Origin: Chloroflexota bacterium
GTDB lineage: Bacteria > Chloroflexota > Chloroflexia > QHBQ01 > JADMIH01
Assembly: GCA_015478675.1 (NCBI GenBank)
Contig: JADMIH010000001.1
Location: forward strand, 1-64,000
Reading direction: 5' to 3'
DNA: 64,000 nt
Below the pieces are notes generated by a model. It did no database searches. It saw only the letters and a list, made by a program, of their open reading frames with translations, and was not told the origin of the DNA. The position numbers were made by a program, and so were the translations under genes. Below, one piece after another: positions 8,165-16,917 of the stretch (the first letter of the stretch is position 1; every line of letters begins with the position of its first letter).

Positions 8165-8210
8165 ATCGGTAAATATATCGAAGCTTATCAATTTATAGGA
8201 GGGCAATGAA

Positions 8211-9065
8211 GTGAGTGATGTAACCACCCAGCAAGGCGAGGAAATACGCGAGCAGGTCAGGCAACGTTACCGCCAAGCGGCGCTACGGGTCCTGAACAGC
8301 GGCGGTTGCTGCGGAGGAGAGAGCATCTCAGCCTGCTGCTCCGGCTCCGAGAGCGACCCTATTAGCGGAGGGCTATACAACGGCGAGGAAGCCAGCAAGG
8401 TGCCGGAAGAAGCGCTGCTTGCCTCCCTGGGGTGCGGCAACCCAACCTCGCTCGCTCGCCTCAACCCAGGGGAGGTAGTGCTCGATCTCGGCAGCGGCGG
8501 CGGTATTGACGTTCTCCTCTCGGCGAGTCGAGTCGGGCCGAGCGGCTTCGCTTACGGCCTGGATATGACCGATGAGATGCTGGCTCTTGCCGAGGAGAAC
8601 CGCAGGAAAGCAGGTGTCGAGAACGTTAAGTTCCTGAAGGGCTACATCGAGGAGATACCTCTGCCCGACAGCACGGTAGACGTGATCATCTCTAACTGTG
8701 TGATTAACCTTGCCGCAGACAAAGGGCTCGTCCTCAAAGAGGCCTTCAGAGTGCTCAAACCGGGCGGGCGGTTTGCCATCTCGGATGTGATAGTGCGGGG
8801 TGAAGTGCCCCATGCAACGATGAGGAGCATGGAAGCCTGGATAGGCTGCATTGCCGGGGCGCTTCCTGAGCAAAAGTATACCACGCTTCTGCGAGAGGCA
8901 GGATTCACAGATGTCGGTGTGGAAATCACCCGTAGCTACTCTACTGCCGACGTGGGGTCAGAAGCAGTCTGCTGTATGCCCGCGGGGACAGACCCGGCGG
9001 ACACTCAGGCAGTCGATGGACTTTTCGCGAGCGCCTTCATCAGGGCCACCAAACCTCAGAGCTAA
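8211..9065 (+). CDS. arsM: Arsenite S-adenosylmethionine methyltransferase
   Basis: 284 residues. ArsM methylates As(III) using SAM, giving methylated and volatile arsenicals. The SAM site is [14 protein letters not shown]. Family-specific blocks [18 protein letters not shown] and [10 protein letters not shown] contain the arsenic-binding Cys; further cysteines lie in GGCCGGES and ACCSG near the N terminus and AVCCMP near the C terminus. The start is a GTG at 8211, set by AGGAGG 8 bases upstream; an ATG six bases earlier opens a two-codon reading frame (ATG AAG TGA). It forms a detoxification pair with arsR. Confidence 0.95.
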   Translation: MSDVTTQQGEEIREQVRQRYRQAALRVLNSGGCCGGESISACCSGSESDPISGGLYNGEEASKVPEEALLASLGCGNPTSLARLNPGEVVLDLGSGGGIDVLLSASRVGPSGFAYGLDMTDEMLALAEENRRKAGVENVKFLKGYIEEIPLPDSTVDVIISNCVINLAADKGLVLKEAFRVLKPGGRFAISDVIVRGEVPHATMRSMEAWIGCIAGALPEQKYTTLLREAGFTDVGVEITRSYSTADVGSEAVCCMPAGTDPADTQAVDGLFASAFIRATKPQS

Positions 9066-9200
9066 CTGCAAGCGGGCGGAGTTGTAAGTCGGTAGAAAGG
9101 GCTCTCACTTCATGGGGGCTGTCTCTACCGACTTTGGAGATATAGCGCAAAGTGTTAGTACCTTTGTGTGATAGCCCGCCGGTGCGCTCTGCGCTATAGT
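9066..9200 (+). other. Structured intergenic stretch after arsM
   Basis: Two inverted repeats fill this gap. The first, AAGTCGGTAGA (9086-9096) with TCTACCGACTT (9124-9134), has a 27-base loop. The second, TATAGCGCA (9141-9149) with TGCGCTATA (9190-9198), has 40 bases between the arms. A third possible pairing GCGGGC (9072-9077) / GCCCGC (9174-9179) would cross the second. It may be an arsM 3' structure, operator sites or a small RNA. No reading frame is evident. Confidence 0.4.
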
Positions 9201-9330
9201 AAGTACATATCTGGGCTTTCTTGCGGCCCGGATCGCCACGCCAAGTGAGCCGATTGTGCCGCAATGCAACTTCTACCTTGCCGCACCTGTGTGCTCTGAA
9301 CACTCAAGGTCCACATGTATATCTATAGTA

Positions 9331-11274
9331 ATGAAGAAGATCGAGTTTCACTATAAGTGGGATTGGCAGCTTAGCGCAAGTCCCCAGGCGCTATGGCCGC
9401 TCATCTCCGATACCAACCGCTTCAATCGCGATACAGGCGTGCCGCAGATTCGCCGCGATAACAAGAGTGGCGGTGATGCTTCATCGCTGAATCGGCGGCA
9501 GCGGCTGCGCCTCCTGAGGTTTGGTGTGCCTCTAGCATGGGAGGAAGAGCCGTTCGAGTGGGTGCGCCCCTATCGCTATGGGGTAGTTCGCCACTATAGA
9601 AGCGGGCCGGTAAAGGAGATGCGCGTGCTTGCCCGGGCTACACTGCGTCCGGATGGCGGCACTCACCTCACTTATGAGGTGTGGGCGAAACCAGGCTCCG
9701 TATTGGGCCTCGCCGCTATCCCCGCCCAGATAGGAGTGTTAAGCGCGTACAGCTTCAACCGGACATTCAAGCGATACGCCGCGCTGAGCGCGGGCGGGCA
9801 AAGTGCGCTCGATCTACCGTCGCAAGCTCGACTGGCGCCAGGCGCATATAGCCGTCTGCAAAGGCTGAGGAGCAAACTGCTCAACGAGGGCGCAAACCCT
9901 TCTCTCGCTGACTTGCTTATAGAAACGCTGTTGAAGGCCGACGACGTTACGCTGGCGCGGCTGCGCCCCTATGCTCTGGCCGACCACTGGAAGGTAAAGC
10001 GCAAAGACGTATTAGAGCTATGCCTGCTTGCCACCCGCGCAGGGTTGCTCGACTTGCGGTGGGACATTATTTGCCCCCTTTGCCGGGGTGCGAAATCCAG
10101 CAGCTCCACTCTGAATGAGGCCAAGACGCAGATACACTGCGATAGCTGCAAGCTCGATTTCACAGCCGATTTCGACCGCTTGATAGAGCTAACTTTCCGG
10201 CCTAATCCCGCTGTGCGCGAAGTGCATCTACGCGACTACTGTGTGGGAGGGCCCCAGGTCACTCCGCACGTCGTCGCACAGCAGCTACTGCCGCCCAGCG
10301 CCGAGCGCACAGTGACATTACCCCTTGAGGAAGGCCGCTACCGTTTACGGACCGCCGAAACGCGGGGCGTGCAGATGCTGCTCGTAGGCGAGGAAGGACA
10401 GAGGGAAGTTGAGCTATGTTGCAGTCCCGAAGGCTGGTCGCGAGAAGAAGTTAAAGTGGGCAATCTGCCCAGCTTACATCTCAAAAATGCATCGGAGAAC
10501 GAGCAGCTTTTTATATTGGAGCGGATGGCCTGGAACGATCAGGCCGCCACTGCGGGAGAAGTGACTGCCCTGCAACGCTTCCGCGACCTTTTCGCGGCGG
10601 AGGCGTTGCGCGCAGGCGAGCAAGTGTCGGTGGGCACACTCGCGATCCTCTTCACCGATCTTCGCGGCTCAACTAACATGTACCGCGAGATCGGTGATGC
10701 GCCTGCATTTGGGCGCGTGATGACCCACTTCGACGTTCTAAAAAAGATCATAGCCGAAGAAGATGGAGCCGTCATAAAGACGATAGGCGACTCTGTGATG
10801 GCGGTTTTCCGGCTCCCCGTTTCAGCATTGCGGGCTACATTGCGCGTCCAGGCTGCGCTGTCGTCGATCAACGATGGGTTGCCTCCTCTGCAACTGAAGG
10901 CCGGTATCCACAGCGGACCGTGCATTGCCGTAACGCTCAACGACCGCCTCGACTACTTCGGCACCACCGTCAATATCGCGGCTCGTTTGGAGAACCTATC
11001 TTTAGGCGAAGATGTAGTTATCTCTTCAGCAGTGCTGGCTGACCCGCAGGTAGCAGCCTTCTTTGCCGAAAGCGATGGCGAGCAGGTCGTCGAGCCTTTT
11101 GAAGCCACACTCAAAGGCTATGGGGACGAGCGCTTCGAGCTATGGCGCATACATAGTGGCGGTAATTGTGAATTACCCGCGCACACCCGCCAGCAGAGCT
11201 ACCGCCCAGCCCGCCACCAGCAAGCCTCCAAACTGCATGTGAAGGCGGGCGGTCTGCCGCAGCACCACCTGTAG
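9331..11274 (+). CDS. Class III adenylate/guanylate cyclase with START-like and zinc-ribbon N-terminal regions
   Basis: 647 residues from the ATG at 9331. The N-terminal ~170 residues look like an SRPBCC/START-type domain. A zinc ribbon with two Cys pairs (CPLC and CDSC) lies near residues 250-285. The C-terminal catalytic domain has both metal aspartates (FTDLRGST near residue 440; IKTIGDSVMAVF near 490), and an Asp in DYFGTTVNIAAR with the transition-state N-x3-R. All catalytic residues are present, so it should make cAMP or cGMP; the Lys before IGD and the Asp before YFG favour cAMP. The last ~34 residues overlap the convergent gene and look non-homologous to cyclases. No membrane segment is seen. 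Confidence 0.88.
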   Translation: MKKIEFHYKWDWQLSASPQALWPLISDTNRFNRDTGVPQIRRDNKSGGDASSLNRRQRLRLLRFGVPLAWEEEPFEWVRPYRYGVVRHYRSGPVKEMRVLARATLRPDGGTHLTYEVWAKPGSVLGLAAIPAQIGVLSAYSFNRTFKRYAALSAGGQSALDLPSQARLAPGAYSRLQRLRSKLLNEGANPSLADLLIETLLKADDVTLARLRPYALADHWKVKRKDVLELCLLATRAGLLDLRWDIICPLCRGAKSSSSTLNEAKTQIHCDSCKLDFTADFDRLIELTFRPNPAVREVHLRDYCVGGPQVTPHVVAQQLLPPSAERTVTLPLEEGRYRLRTAETRGVQMLLVGEEGQREVELCCSPEGWSREEVKVGNLPSLHLKNASENEQLFILERMAWNDQAATAGEVTALQRFRDLFAAEALRAGEQVSVGTLAILFTDLRGSTNMYREIGDAPAFGRVMTHFDVLKKIIAEEDGAVIKTIGDSVMAVFRLPVSALRATLRVQAALSSINDGLPPLQLKAGIHSGPCIAVTLNDRLDYFGTTVNIAARLENLSLGEDVVISSAVLADPQVAAFFAESDGEQVVEPFEATLKGYGDERFELWRIHSGGNCELPAHTRQQSYRPARHQQASKLHVKAGGLPQHHL

Positions 11275-12849
11275 AGCCTTTGGCTCGCTCTCGGCGGCCA
11301 CGATGAGCATGAGGCGCACTGCTAGGGGCAAAGTAATAGCGCTGATCAGGGTCAGCCAGGGCGCTATTCCCAACGCCACAACCACGATCAGCGACAGGTA
11401 GGTGCCACCCACCAGCACGAAATACTCGATGTTGGCACCTGCCCGCCCCATCAGAGTAGCCAGCGTACGCTTACCAATCTCGCGGTCGCTATCGAGGTCG
11501 CGCAGGTTGTTAGCATGGAGAATAGCCGCCACCAGCAATCCTACAGGAAGTGAGGCAAGCACCACAGGCAGCGTGACCGTATGAGCCTGCACATAATAGG
11601 AGCCAACCACTATGACAGGCCCCATGAAGAGGAAAACAGCTATCTCGCCGAGGCCCACATAGGCGAGAGCGAAAGGGCCGGCCGTGTAGAAAAAGCCGAC
11701 CAGCACGCTGATAAGCCCTAGCCAGAAAATGAAAGGTCCAGTAACAGCCACCAGATAGAGGCCGATAGCAATGCCAATGCCAAAGGCAATCAGGCCGCCA
11801 AGCAGCACCTGCCCGGGCGCGAGGTCGCCACGCAGCAGCACCCCGCCCGTGCCAATCGAGTGAGGCCCGTCCGCGCCTTTGCGATAGTCGTAGTAGTCAT
11901 TGACGAGGTTTGTGCCCCCCTGGATAGCCACCGAGCCTGAGAGGGTCAGCAAGAGGAGCCAAAAGTTGAGCTTGCCATCGTATGCAGCGATAATGCTGCC
12001 GAGCACAACCGGTATCACAGCCGCCGTGTAGCTCCAGGGCCTCACCGCGCCCCACCACATGCGCGCCTTTTGCCGAACGCGCTCCTCTTTTATCCGCACA
12101 CTCCTGACCTGCCACGGCACCAGCAAATACTCCAGCTCGTCGAGGAGCAACGTTATCAGCCAGCCGACAATAGCTATCACCACCAGGCCCGCCAGCATGC
12201 GGTCTATGGCGTACACTTCGTAAGCCTGCCATATGAGCCAACCTATACCGTCGCTCGCGCCCACGAACTCAACGCCAACGATAAGGGTCAGGGCGAAGCC
12301 CATTCCTAGCTTGATGCTGCTCATGATGCCGGGGAGACTGGCGGGCAGAGCTACCGTCCAGAAGAGGTCACTCTGCTTTGCGCCGAAGGTGCGCGCCACC
12401 TCAAAGTAGTGGACGTCAACTTGCATGACGCTCGAAGCTACATTGAGCACAACCAGGAAAAAGACGCTTACCGCGATAGTAAATATTTTGCTTTGCTCGC
12501 CGATGCCAAGCACAACGATGATAAGAGGAAGCAAAGCGATCTTCGGTATAGGGTAAATAGCCTCGGCTATAGGCTTGACAAGCGCACGCACAGGCGCGCT
12601 AATCCCCATCAACAGCCCGACAACCACAGCGGGTATGCCCCCCAACAGGAAGCCTGCCCCTATACGCACCAGGCTGATGCCAACATTGCTGAAGATCTCG
12701 CCATCGAGGATGAGATTCTTCAGCGTCACCAGCACCTCGGAAGGTGGGGGGTAGAAGACCCTGTTGAGCCAGCCGACCTGCACGGCCAGCTCCCACAGGC
12801 CGAGCAACACCAAAGGCGATAGTAGCGAAAGCCAGCGATTGCGGCTCAT
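11173..12849 (-). CDS. ABC importer permease fused to a UbiA/MenA-type prenyltransferase
   Basis: 558 residues in one open frame. Residues ~1-255 are a NitT/TauT/SsuC-type permease with the cytoplasmic EAA-like loop (VARTFGAKQSDLFWTVALPASLPGI). Residues ~265-558 are a UbiA-superfamily prenyltransferase with both Asp-rich motifs, NDYYDYRKGAD and NLRDLDSDREIGKRT, closest in look to MenA (DHNA polyprenyltransferase). UbiA enzymes attach polyprenyl chains to aromatic acceptors in the membrane, here plausibly menaquinone. The joint (VRIKEERVRQKARMWWGAVRPWSY) is a short charged linker before the usual MenA start. The gene overlaps its ATPase gene by 4 bp. A sequencing error joining two genes is possible but nothing suggests it. 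Confidence 0.88.
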   Translation of the reverse strand: MSRNRWLSLLSPLVLLGLWELAVQVGWLNRVFYPPPSEVLVTLKNLILDGEIFSNVGISLVRIGAGFLLGGIPAVVVGLLMGISAPVRALVKPIAEAIYPIPKIALLPLIIVVLGIGEQSKIFTIAVSVFFLVVLNVASSVMQVDVHYFEVARTFGAKQSDLFWTVALPASLPGIMSSIKLGMGFALTLIVGVEFVGASDGIGWLIWQAYEVYAIDRMLAGLVVIAIVGWLITLLLDELEYLLVPWQVRSVRIKEERVRQKARMWWGAVRPWSYTAAVIPVVLGSIIAAYDGKLNFWLLLLTLSGSVAIQGGTNLVNDYYDYRKGADGPHSIGTGGVLLRGDLAPGQVLLGGLIAFGIGIAIGLYLVAVTGPFIFWLGLISVLVGFFYTAGPFALAYVGLGEIAVFLFMGPVIVVGSYYVQAHTVTLPVVLASLPVGLLVAAILHANNLRDLDSDREIGKRTLATLMGRAGANIEYFVLVGGTYLSLIVVVALGIAPWLTLISAITLPLAVRLMLIVAAESEPKALQVVLRQTARLHMQFGGLLVAGWAVALLAGVRG

Positions 12850-13667
12850 ACAGACACCCCGGAGACCTCGGAGAGTTCGGCGGCGCGGGCGCGATCTACT
12901 TCATCGCGTAGCACCGACCAGACCTCAGTAAAAAGCTCGCCCATGCGTGGATCAGTTCGGAGGGCAACCGCGTCGCGGGGTCGCTCGAATGGCACCTTCA
13001 CTTCGAGGAGGAAGCGTCCAGGGCGAGCCGACATGACGTAAACCCGGTCGCCGAGGGTAAGTGCCTCCTCGATGCTGTGGGTCACAAATACAACTGTTTT
13101 TGCGTCGCGCTCCCACCGTTCCAACAGCATCTGCTGCAAGATAAGGCGGGTCTGCGCGTCAAGCGCACCGAAAGGCTCGTCCATCAAGATCACCTGTGGG
13201 TCGAGAGCAAAGGCTCGTGCCAGTCCAACGCGCTGCTGCATGCCGCCCGAAAGCTGCGCCGGGTAAGAACGAGCGAAGCGGTCAAGACCTATCTCCGAGA
13301 TCCAGCGCTGGACAGCAGCCGCCCGCTCAGCCCTGGGTACCCCATGTAGGCGCAGCCCGTAAGCCACGTTCTGCTCCACAGTCATCCAGGGGAATATCCC
13401 GGCATCCTGAAAGACCATCGCCAACGTTGGCCTATTGGGGTCGTCGCTAATGATATCTTCTGTGCCGCTTGCGGGTCTCTCCAGCCCAGCCAGCACACGA
13501 AGGAGGGTGGTCTTGCCGCAACCGCTAGGGCCGATAATACAAACAAGCTCGCCGTCAGCGACCTGCATAGAAATGCCCCCAAGCGCCTCTACAGACCCCG
13601 TACGGCCTCTCCCCGGATAAACAACTCGCAGGTCGGTGATGTTAATCTTTGGCTCTGATCTCTTCAT
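12846..13667 (-). CDS. ABC transporter ATPase, NitT/TauT/SsuB type
   Basis: 273 residues. Walker A is GPSGCGKTT, the signature LSGGMQQRVGLARA, and Walker B VILMDEPFGALD followed by the H-loop VFVTHSIEEAL. This subfamily energises uptake of nitrate, sulfonates, taurine or pyrimidine and thiamine precursors. It overlaps the fused permease gene by 4 bp and follows the binding-protein gene by 143 bp, making a complete three-gene importer. The substrate cannot be told from the ATPase. Confidence 0.93.
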   Translation of the reverse strand: MKRSEPKINITDLRVVYPGRGRTGSVEALGGISMQVADGELVCIIGPSGCGKTTLLRVLAGLERPASGTEDIISDDPNRPTLAMVFQDAGIFPWMTVEQNVAYGLRLHGVPRAERAAAVQRWISEIGLDRFARSYPAQLSGGMQQRVGLARAFALDPQVILMDEPFGALDAQTRLILQQMLLERWERDAKTVVFVTHSIEEALTLGDRVYVMSARPGRFLLEVKVPFERPRDAVALRTDPRMGELFTEVWSVLRDEVDRARAAELSEVSGVSV

Positions 13668-13696
13668 GCTACTCTATATCTACGTGTCAGGTGTAC

Positions 13697-13728
13697 AATG
13701 TGATGCGCCGGGAATGTGATGCGCCGGG
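13697..13728. repeat. Perfect tandem duplication of 16 bp
   Basis: AATGTGATGCGCCGGG occurs twice head to tail (13697-13712 and 13713-13728) in the gap between the binding-protein gene and the ATPase gene. A replication slip is the simplest explanation. Confidence 0.85.
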
Positions 13729-13810
13729 AGCGAAAGGTGATGAGTATTGCGTGCTGTGTGAGGATAAAGATAGAGCATCCATGATCCCTCACGCTGCACG
13801 CTCCACGAGT

Positions 13811-14899
13811 CTACTTCTGAGCGTCAAGCTCGGCTGCTACCTGGGCGGCAAGCTGGGTATTTACGAAAGGCGCAAGGTCAAGCGGCTGCTTGTATTCCAG
13901 CTCGCCGCGTTGCAAGAAGTAGGTTTGCAGGGTGTTAAGGTCAGCCATAGGTATGCGCCCGTTGGGGTCATATTGCGGCAGAGCGCTTTGGAGGGTCACA
14001 CTGGCAGGGACTTTCGTATACTTCTCAATTATGGTGGCGATCTCCTGGTTCATGTAGTTGCCTTGTAAGTCGCGGGAGGCGCGCAGGTAAGCGCGCATGA
14101 AACCGCGCGCCGCCTGCGGTTTACCCTTCAGAAGTGGATCGCCCATGTAAACAAAGGTAGAGGTAAAACCGTTTATAAAGTCATCGGCAAGAACCTTGAT
14201 CACCCCGTTTTGCTTATTTATTGTCACCAGCGGCTCACCGAGCATCGAGGCGTCGAGGGAGCCATTCTCAAGGGCGGCGGGCACAGAGCTGAAGGCAAGC
14301 GAGGTCAACTGCACGTCGTTTATGGTCAGGCCGCCCTTTGCCAGAGCTTGGGAAAGCCAGTACTCGGTCGCCGCTCCGGTGGCATTGATCGCTATCTTCT
14401 TGCCTTTGAGGTCGGCAACAGTTTTGAACTCACCGGCCCGCTTGGCGCTAATCACCAGGGGAGTGGTATCAGGAGGGCGCTCGCTGTGCATGGGGGCGAC
14501 TATAGTAAACTTTACGCCGCGATTCGCAGCATTGAGCAGCCCTGCCCCCGCGCCGCCGACAGCCGCGTCAAAGTTACCGGCGGCAAGCTGCACCACGGAG
14601 TCGCTGCCGCCCTGCACAGGCGTCATAACGACGTTCAAGTTCTCGTCCCTGAAATAGCCGCGCTCCTGCGCTACAAAAAGAGGGGCGAATATCATGACGG
14701 GCACGTAGCCCAGGCGGATCGTCACGGGTGGGCCTGAGGGAGTACTACCCGCAGGAGGCACCGACGCCTGGGGAGGCACGCCTCCGGTAGCCGTCGGCGA
14801 GAGAGGCGTCGCGGTCTGCACCGGGCCGCACCCTGCTAGCCCTACCAACACCGCAAAGGCGGCGACCAACCGAAGATGTCGTTGTACTATAAGCCTCAT
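13811..14899 (-). CDS. Substrate-binding lipoprotein, NMT1/SsuA-like
   Basis: 362 residues. A lipoprotein signal ends in LVGLAGC, followed by a Pro/Thr/Ser-rich tether. The periplasmic-binding fold opens with IRLGYVPVMIFAPLFVAQERGYF, typical of the NMT1/THI5-like and SsuA group that bind pyrimidines, sulfonates, nitrate or aromatic acids. It is first in the operon with the ATPase and the permease-prenyltransferase fusion. AAGGAAGGTG precedes the ATG. Given the fused MenA-like enzyme, an aromatic or isoprenoid-pathway precursor is conceivable as ligand, but that is speculation. Confidence 0.9.
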   Translation of the reverse strand: MRLIVQRHLRLVAAFAVLVGLAGCGPVQTATPLSPTATGGVPPQASVPPAGSTPSGPPVTIRLGYVPVMIFAPLFVAQERGYFRDENLNVVMTPVQGGSDSVVQLAAGNFDAAVGGAGAGLLNAANRGVKFTIVAPMHSERPPDTTPLVISAKRAGEFKTVADLKGKKIAINATGAATEYWLSQALAKGGLTINDVQLTSLAFSSVPAALENGSLDASMLGEPLVTINKQNGVIKVLADDFINGFTSTFVYMGDPLLKGKPQAARGFMRAYLRASRDLQGNYMNQEIATIIEKYTKVPASVTLQSALPQYDPNGRIPMADLNTLQTYFLQRGELEYKQPLDLAPFVNTQLAAQVAAELDAQK

Positions 14900-15069
14900 T
14901 AATTCACCTTCCTTTGCAATTACATTAACCCACTAGATTGTACCAAATATCACAATATTAGGGAAGGTGTATCAGGACGTCGCGCTATTTGGGTGCCAGG
15001 CTGCCTGTGCCTCAACAGGTGCAGCCAGGTGCGGACCAGGGCCCTGTTATAGGCTGTCACGCATACGAG

Positions 15070-15678
15070 CTACAGATCGGGCTGGGTAATGTGAAGCTGC
15101 CGAGCTAGCTCATCAGTCAGGGCGATGGTATGGACTTCACCACCGGCGCGCGTCAGGATATCCGCCGCCGCCTCGCTCCAGAAACGGGCAACCGCCACTA
15201 TCACCATAGATGCACCTGGCTTGAGGGCGCTAGCGAACTCCGCCAGCCGTTGGTCGGACATTCCCGCATCGCTGCCTGCGGCGGCGGCGGCACCGACAGC
15301 CGCGCCCGCCGCACCGCCAATCACCAGCCCTAAAGGGCCGCCTATCATACCGAGGATCACACCGATGCCGGCTCCCAGTATTGCGCCCACACGACCGGGC
15401 CAATCCAACTCATCTTTGATGTGCAAATTGTTGCCTTCGTCGCGATTCACGACTGCGGCATCAACGAGCAAGATCGGCTCTACCCTCTCAGCCTCTTTAA
15501 GCGCCTTGAACGCCGCGTCAGCTGAGGCCTCGTCAGTAAATGTGGCGATAATCAGCTCTAACGACGCATCAATCGCAGGGTCGCCGGTTGGACCGGGCAG
15601 GGGTGTTTCCTCTGTGCCGCCGCTTTGCATCGGCTCATCTGTTGGCTTTGTCGGGTTCACATCTATAGCTTGATCCAT
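15070..15678 (-). CDS. DUF1269-like glycine-zipper membrane protein
   Basis: 202 residues from the ATG at 15676-15678, which follows AAGGAA by 6 bases. An acidic N-terminal tail leads into a ferredoxin-like segment (LELIIATFTDEASADAAFKAL) and a VDAAVV-x-RDE stretch. A Gly/Ala-rich hydrophobic hairpin follows (about residues 100-150), then a C-terminal lobe (ALKPGASMVIVAV). This matches the DUF1269 layout; the function of that family is not established. A promoter TTGACC-17-TACACT lies upstream, next to a truncated mobile element. Confidence 0.72.
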   Translation of the reverse strand: MDQAIDVNPTKPTDEPMQSGGTEETPLPGPTGDPAIDASLELIIATFTDEASADAAFKALKEAERVEPILLVDAAVVNRDEGNNLHIKDELDWPGRVGAILGAGIGVILGMIGGPLGLVIGGAAGAAVGAAAAAGSDAGMSDQRLAEFASALKPGASMVIVAVARFWSEAAADILTRAGGEVHTIALTDELARQLHITQPDL

Positions 15679-15741
15679 CTTTGTTTCCTTCCTGGCAGCG
15701 AAGCGCTGTGGTCGCGACATGAGATAGCGCCGTCGCACGGT

Positions 15742-15770
15742 AGTGTAGCAGGTCGCATAGCCCCGGTCAA
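15742..15770 (-). promoter_or_regulatory. Putative promoter of the DUF1269-like gene
   Basis: On the minus strand, TTGACC (15770-15765) and TACACT (15747-15742) are spaced by 17 bp. The -35 lies 15 bp from the terminal repeat of the mobile element that starts at 15786. Confidence 0.55.
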
Positions 15771-15785
15771 GTAGAGCAGAGCCGG

Positions 15786-16000
15786 GTAAGCGTTCAGATT
15801 TAGGGTGGAGCAATCTTCTTGGGGTATCTGTACGCCCTCACCTGCCCTCACCCCCAACGCACCCTCACCCCATGCCCCTCTCCCACAAGGGGAGAAGGGG
15901 CTTTACTTTGGGGACAACCCTCTGACCCCGTCAGGGGCTTGGCCATGGCACTCAGCATGCACAAAGCCCCTTCTCCCTTCAAGGAGAGGGGCTTTCTGCG
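15786..16000. mobile_element. MITE-like element E3 (one end only)
   Basis: The left terminal repeat GTAAGCGTTCAGATTTAGGG starts at 15786 and is followed by the internal GC-rich, CCCTCTCCC-containing sequence shared with the other copies. No matching right end is found before the merR-type gene at 16023, so this copy is truncated or its right end has decayed. The right boundary given is approximate. Together with the short flank this explains the 344-bp gap 15679-16022. Confidence 0.75.
15963..15995. terminator. Hairpin downstream of the MerR-family gene
   Basis: AAAGCCCC-T-TCTCC (15963-15976) pairs with GGAGA-GGGGCTTT (15983-15995), leaving a 6-base loop. It lies inside the E3 element and just after the 3' end of the minus-strand regulator gene at 16023, so an element-borne terminator is plausible. 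Confidence 0.5.
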
Positions 16001-16022
16001 CGGTGACTATCAGGGATGCAGC

Positions 16023-16856
16023 TCACGAGTCCGCCTTGCGCTGGCGATAAACTTCGAGCACCTGTCCAAGCCATGCCAGTTGCTCCTTGTTGTAGGGTGA
16101 CTGGAAGGGCTTCTGAGCGTCCGGGAGCTTGTCGTAGTTGTGCCACCACTGGTTCAGGCCGCTGCTTATCTCCTGATCGCCGCCTGTGAAGGCAGCAATG
16201 AGGGTGCTGTAGCGTGCCGCAAGCTCCTGCGCTTCCTCGCCCCCTGGGTTAGCGTTTGCCGCGGCGAGCCGCGTGATGTCTGCGTTTACTGCGTCCCACT
16301 GCACGGTGATGGCCTCCTGGTCGGCTTCGCTCCACCCGCCGCGCGCCTCAAGCCGCTCACGAAGGCGACCCTGAGCTTCGTCGCTGTACGACTGCTCCGA
16401 CAGGTTTTGCATCTGTCGTAGCTGTTCCGGTGTGAAGTATTTCTTGACCCATTCTTTGTTTTGTTCCATTTGTATAGCCTGAATCACTCTCACAAGCGAA
16501 TCCCAATCGCACAGGCCGCTTTGTAGCATCTTCTCAGTTGCGTCAATCGCCTGGATAATGCTGTCAAGCTGGAGCCGCTTGGCCCGCATCATCTCCTTTT
16601 GCTGCGCCAGCACCTCATCGAGGCTACGCGGGTGGACACGAAGCAAAGCCTTGATCTCGTCCAGGGATAACCCCAGGAACTTCAAAGCCAGGATTTGTTG
16701 CAGGCTCGCCAGGTCCTCATCCGTGTACAGGCGATAGCCCACCTCGCTGTATCGAGAGGGCGCTAGCAAACCCTCCTGATCGTAATAGCGTAGCGTGCGT
16801 ATCGAAACTGCGGCCTTGCGCGCAAACTGCCCGGTGCGATAATAATGTTGATCCAA
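16023..16856 (-). CDS. MerR-family regulator with TipAS-like ligand domain
   Basis: 277 residues. The N-terminal MerR winged helix (TGQFARKAAVSIRTLRYYDQEGLL ... GYRLYTDEDLASLQQI) is followed by a coiled-coil. The C-terminal TipAS-type domain carries the SEQSYSDEAQ and SGLNQWWHNYDK regions that in TipA bind thiopeptide-like compounds. It lies downstream of an RND pump gene on the same strand, separated by a strong hairpin. Its own promoter has the 19-bp spacer typical of MerR targets, so it is probably autoactivated by ligand. Confidence 0.88.
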   Translation of the reverse strand: MDQHYYRTGQFARKAAVSIRTLRYYDQEGLLAPSRYSEVGYRLYTDEDLASLQQILALKFLGLSLDEIKALLRVHPRSLDEVLAQQKEMMRAKRLQLDSIIQAIDATEKMLQSGLCDWDSLVRVIQAIQMEQNKEWVKKYFTPEQLRQMQNLSEQSYSDEAQGRLRERLEARGGWSEADQEAITVQWDAVNADITRLAAANANPGGEEAQELAARYSTLIAAFTGGDQEISSGLNQWWHNYDKLPDAQKPFQSPYNKEQLAWLGQVLEVYRQRKADS

Positions 16857-16877
16857 GCTCTACCTCCTTTCGACACC

Positions 16878-16908
16878 ACTATAAAGGGTGACGTAACGTT
16901 AGAGTCAA
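16878..16908 (-). promoter_or_regulatory. MerR-type promoter with 19-bp spacer
   Basis: On the minus strand TTGACT (16908-16903) and TATAGT (16883-16878) are separated by 19 bp, longer than the normal 17 and diagnostic of MerR-family activated promoters. The spacer contains CTAACGTTACGTCACC, with a perfect TAACGTTA palindrome at its centre. It drives the merR-type gene starting at 16856. Confidence 0.75.
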
Positions 16909-16917
16909 TACTTTTAC

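Noticed and set aside
8205..8213. ATG at 8205 as the arsM start
   Set aside because: It reads ATG AAG TGA and stops at once; the GTG at 8211 is in the arsM frame with ideal ribosome spacing.
14900..15069. TPP or other riboswitch before the binding-protein gene
   Set aside because: None of the conserved TPP aptamer segments is present; the region shows only a ribosome site and AT-rich sequence.
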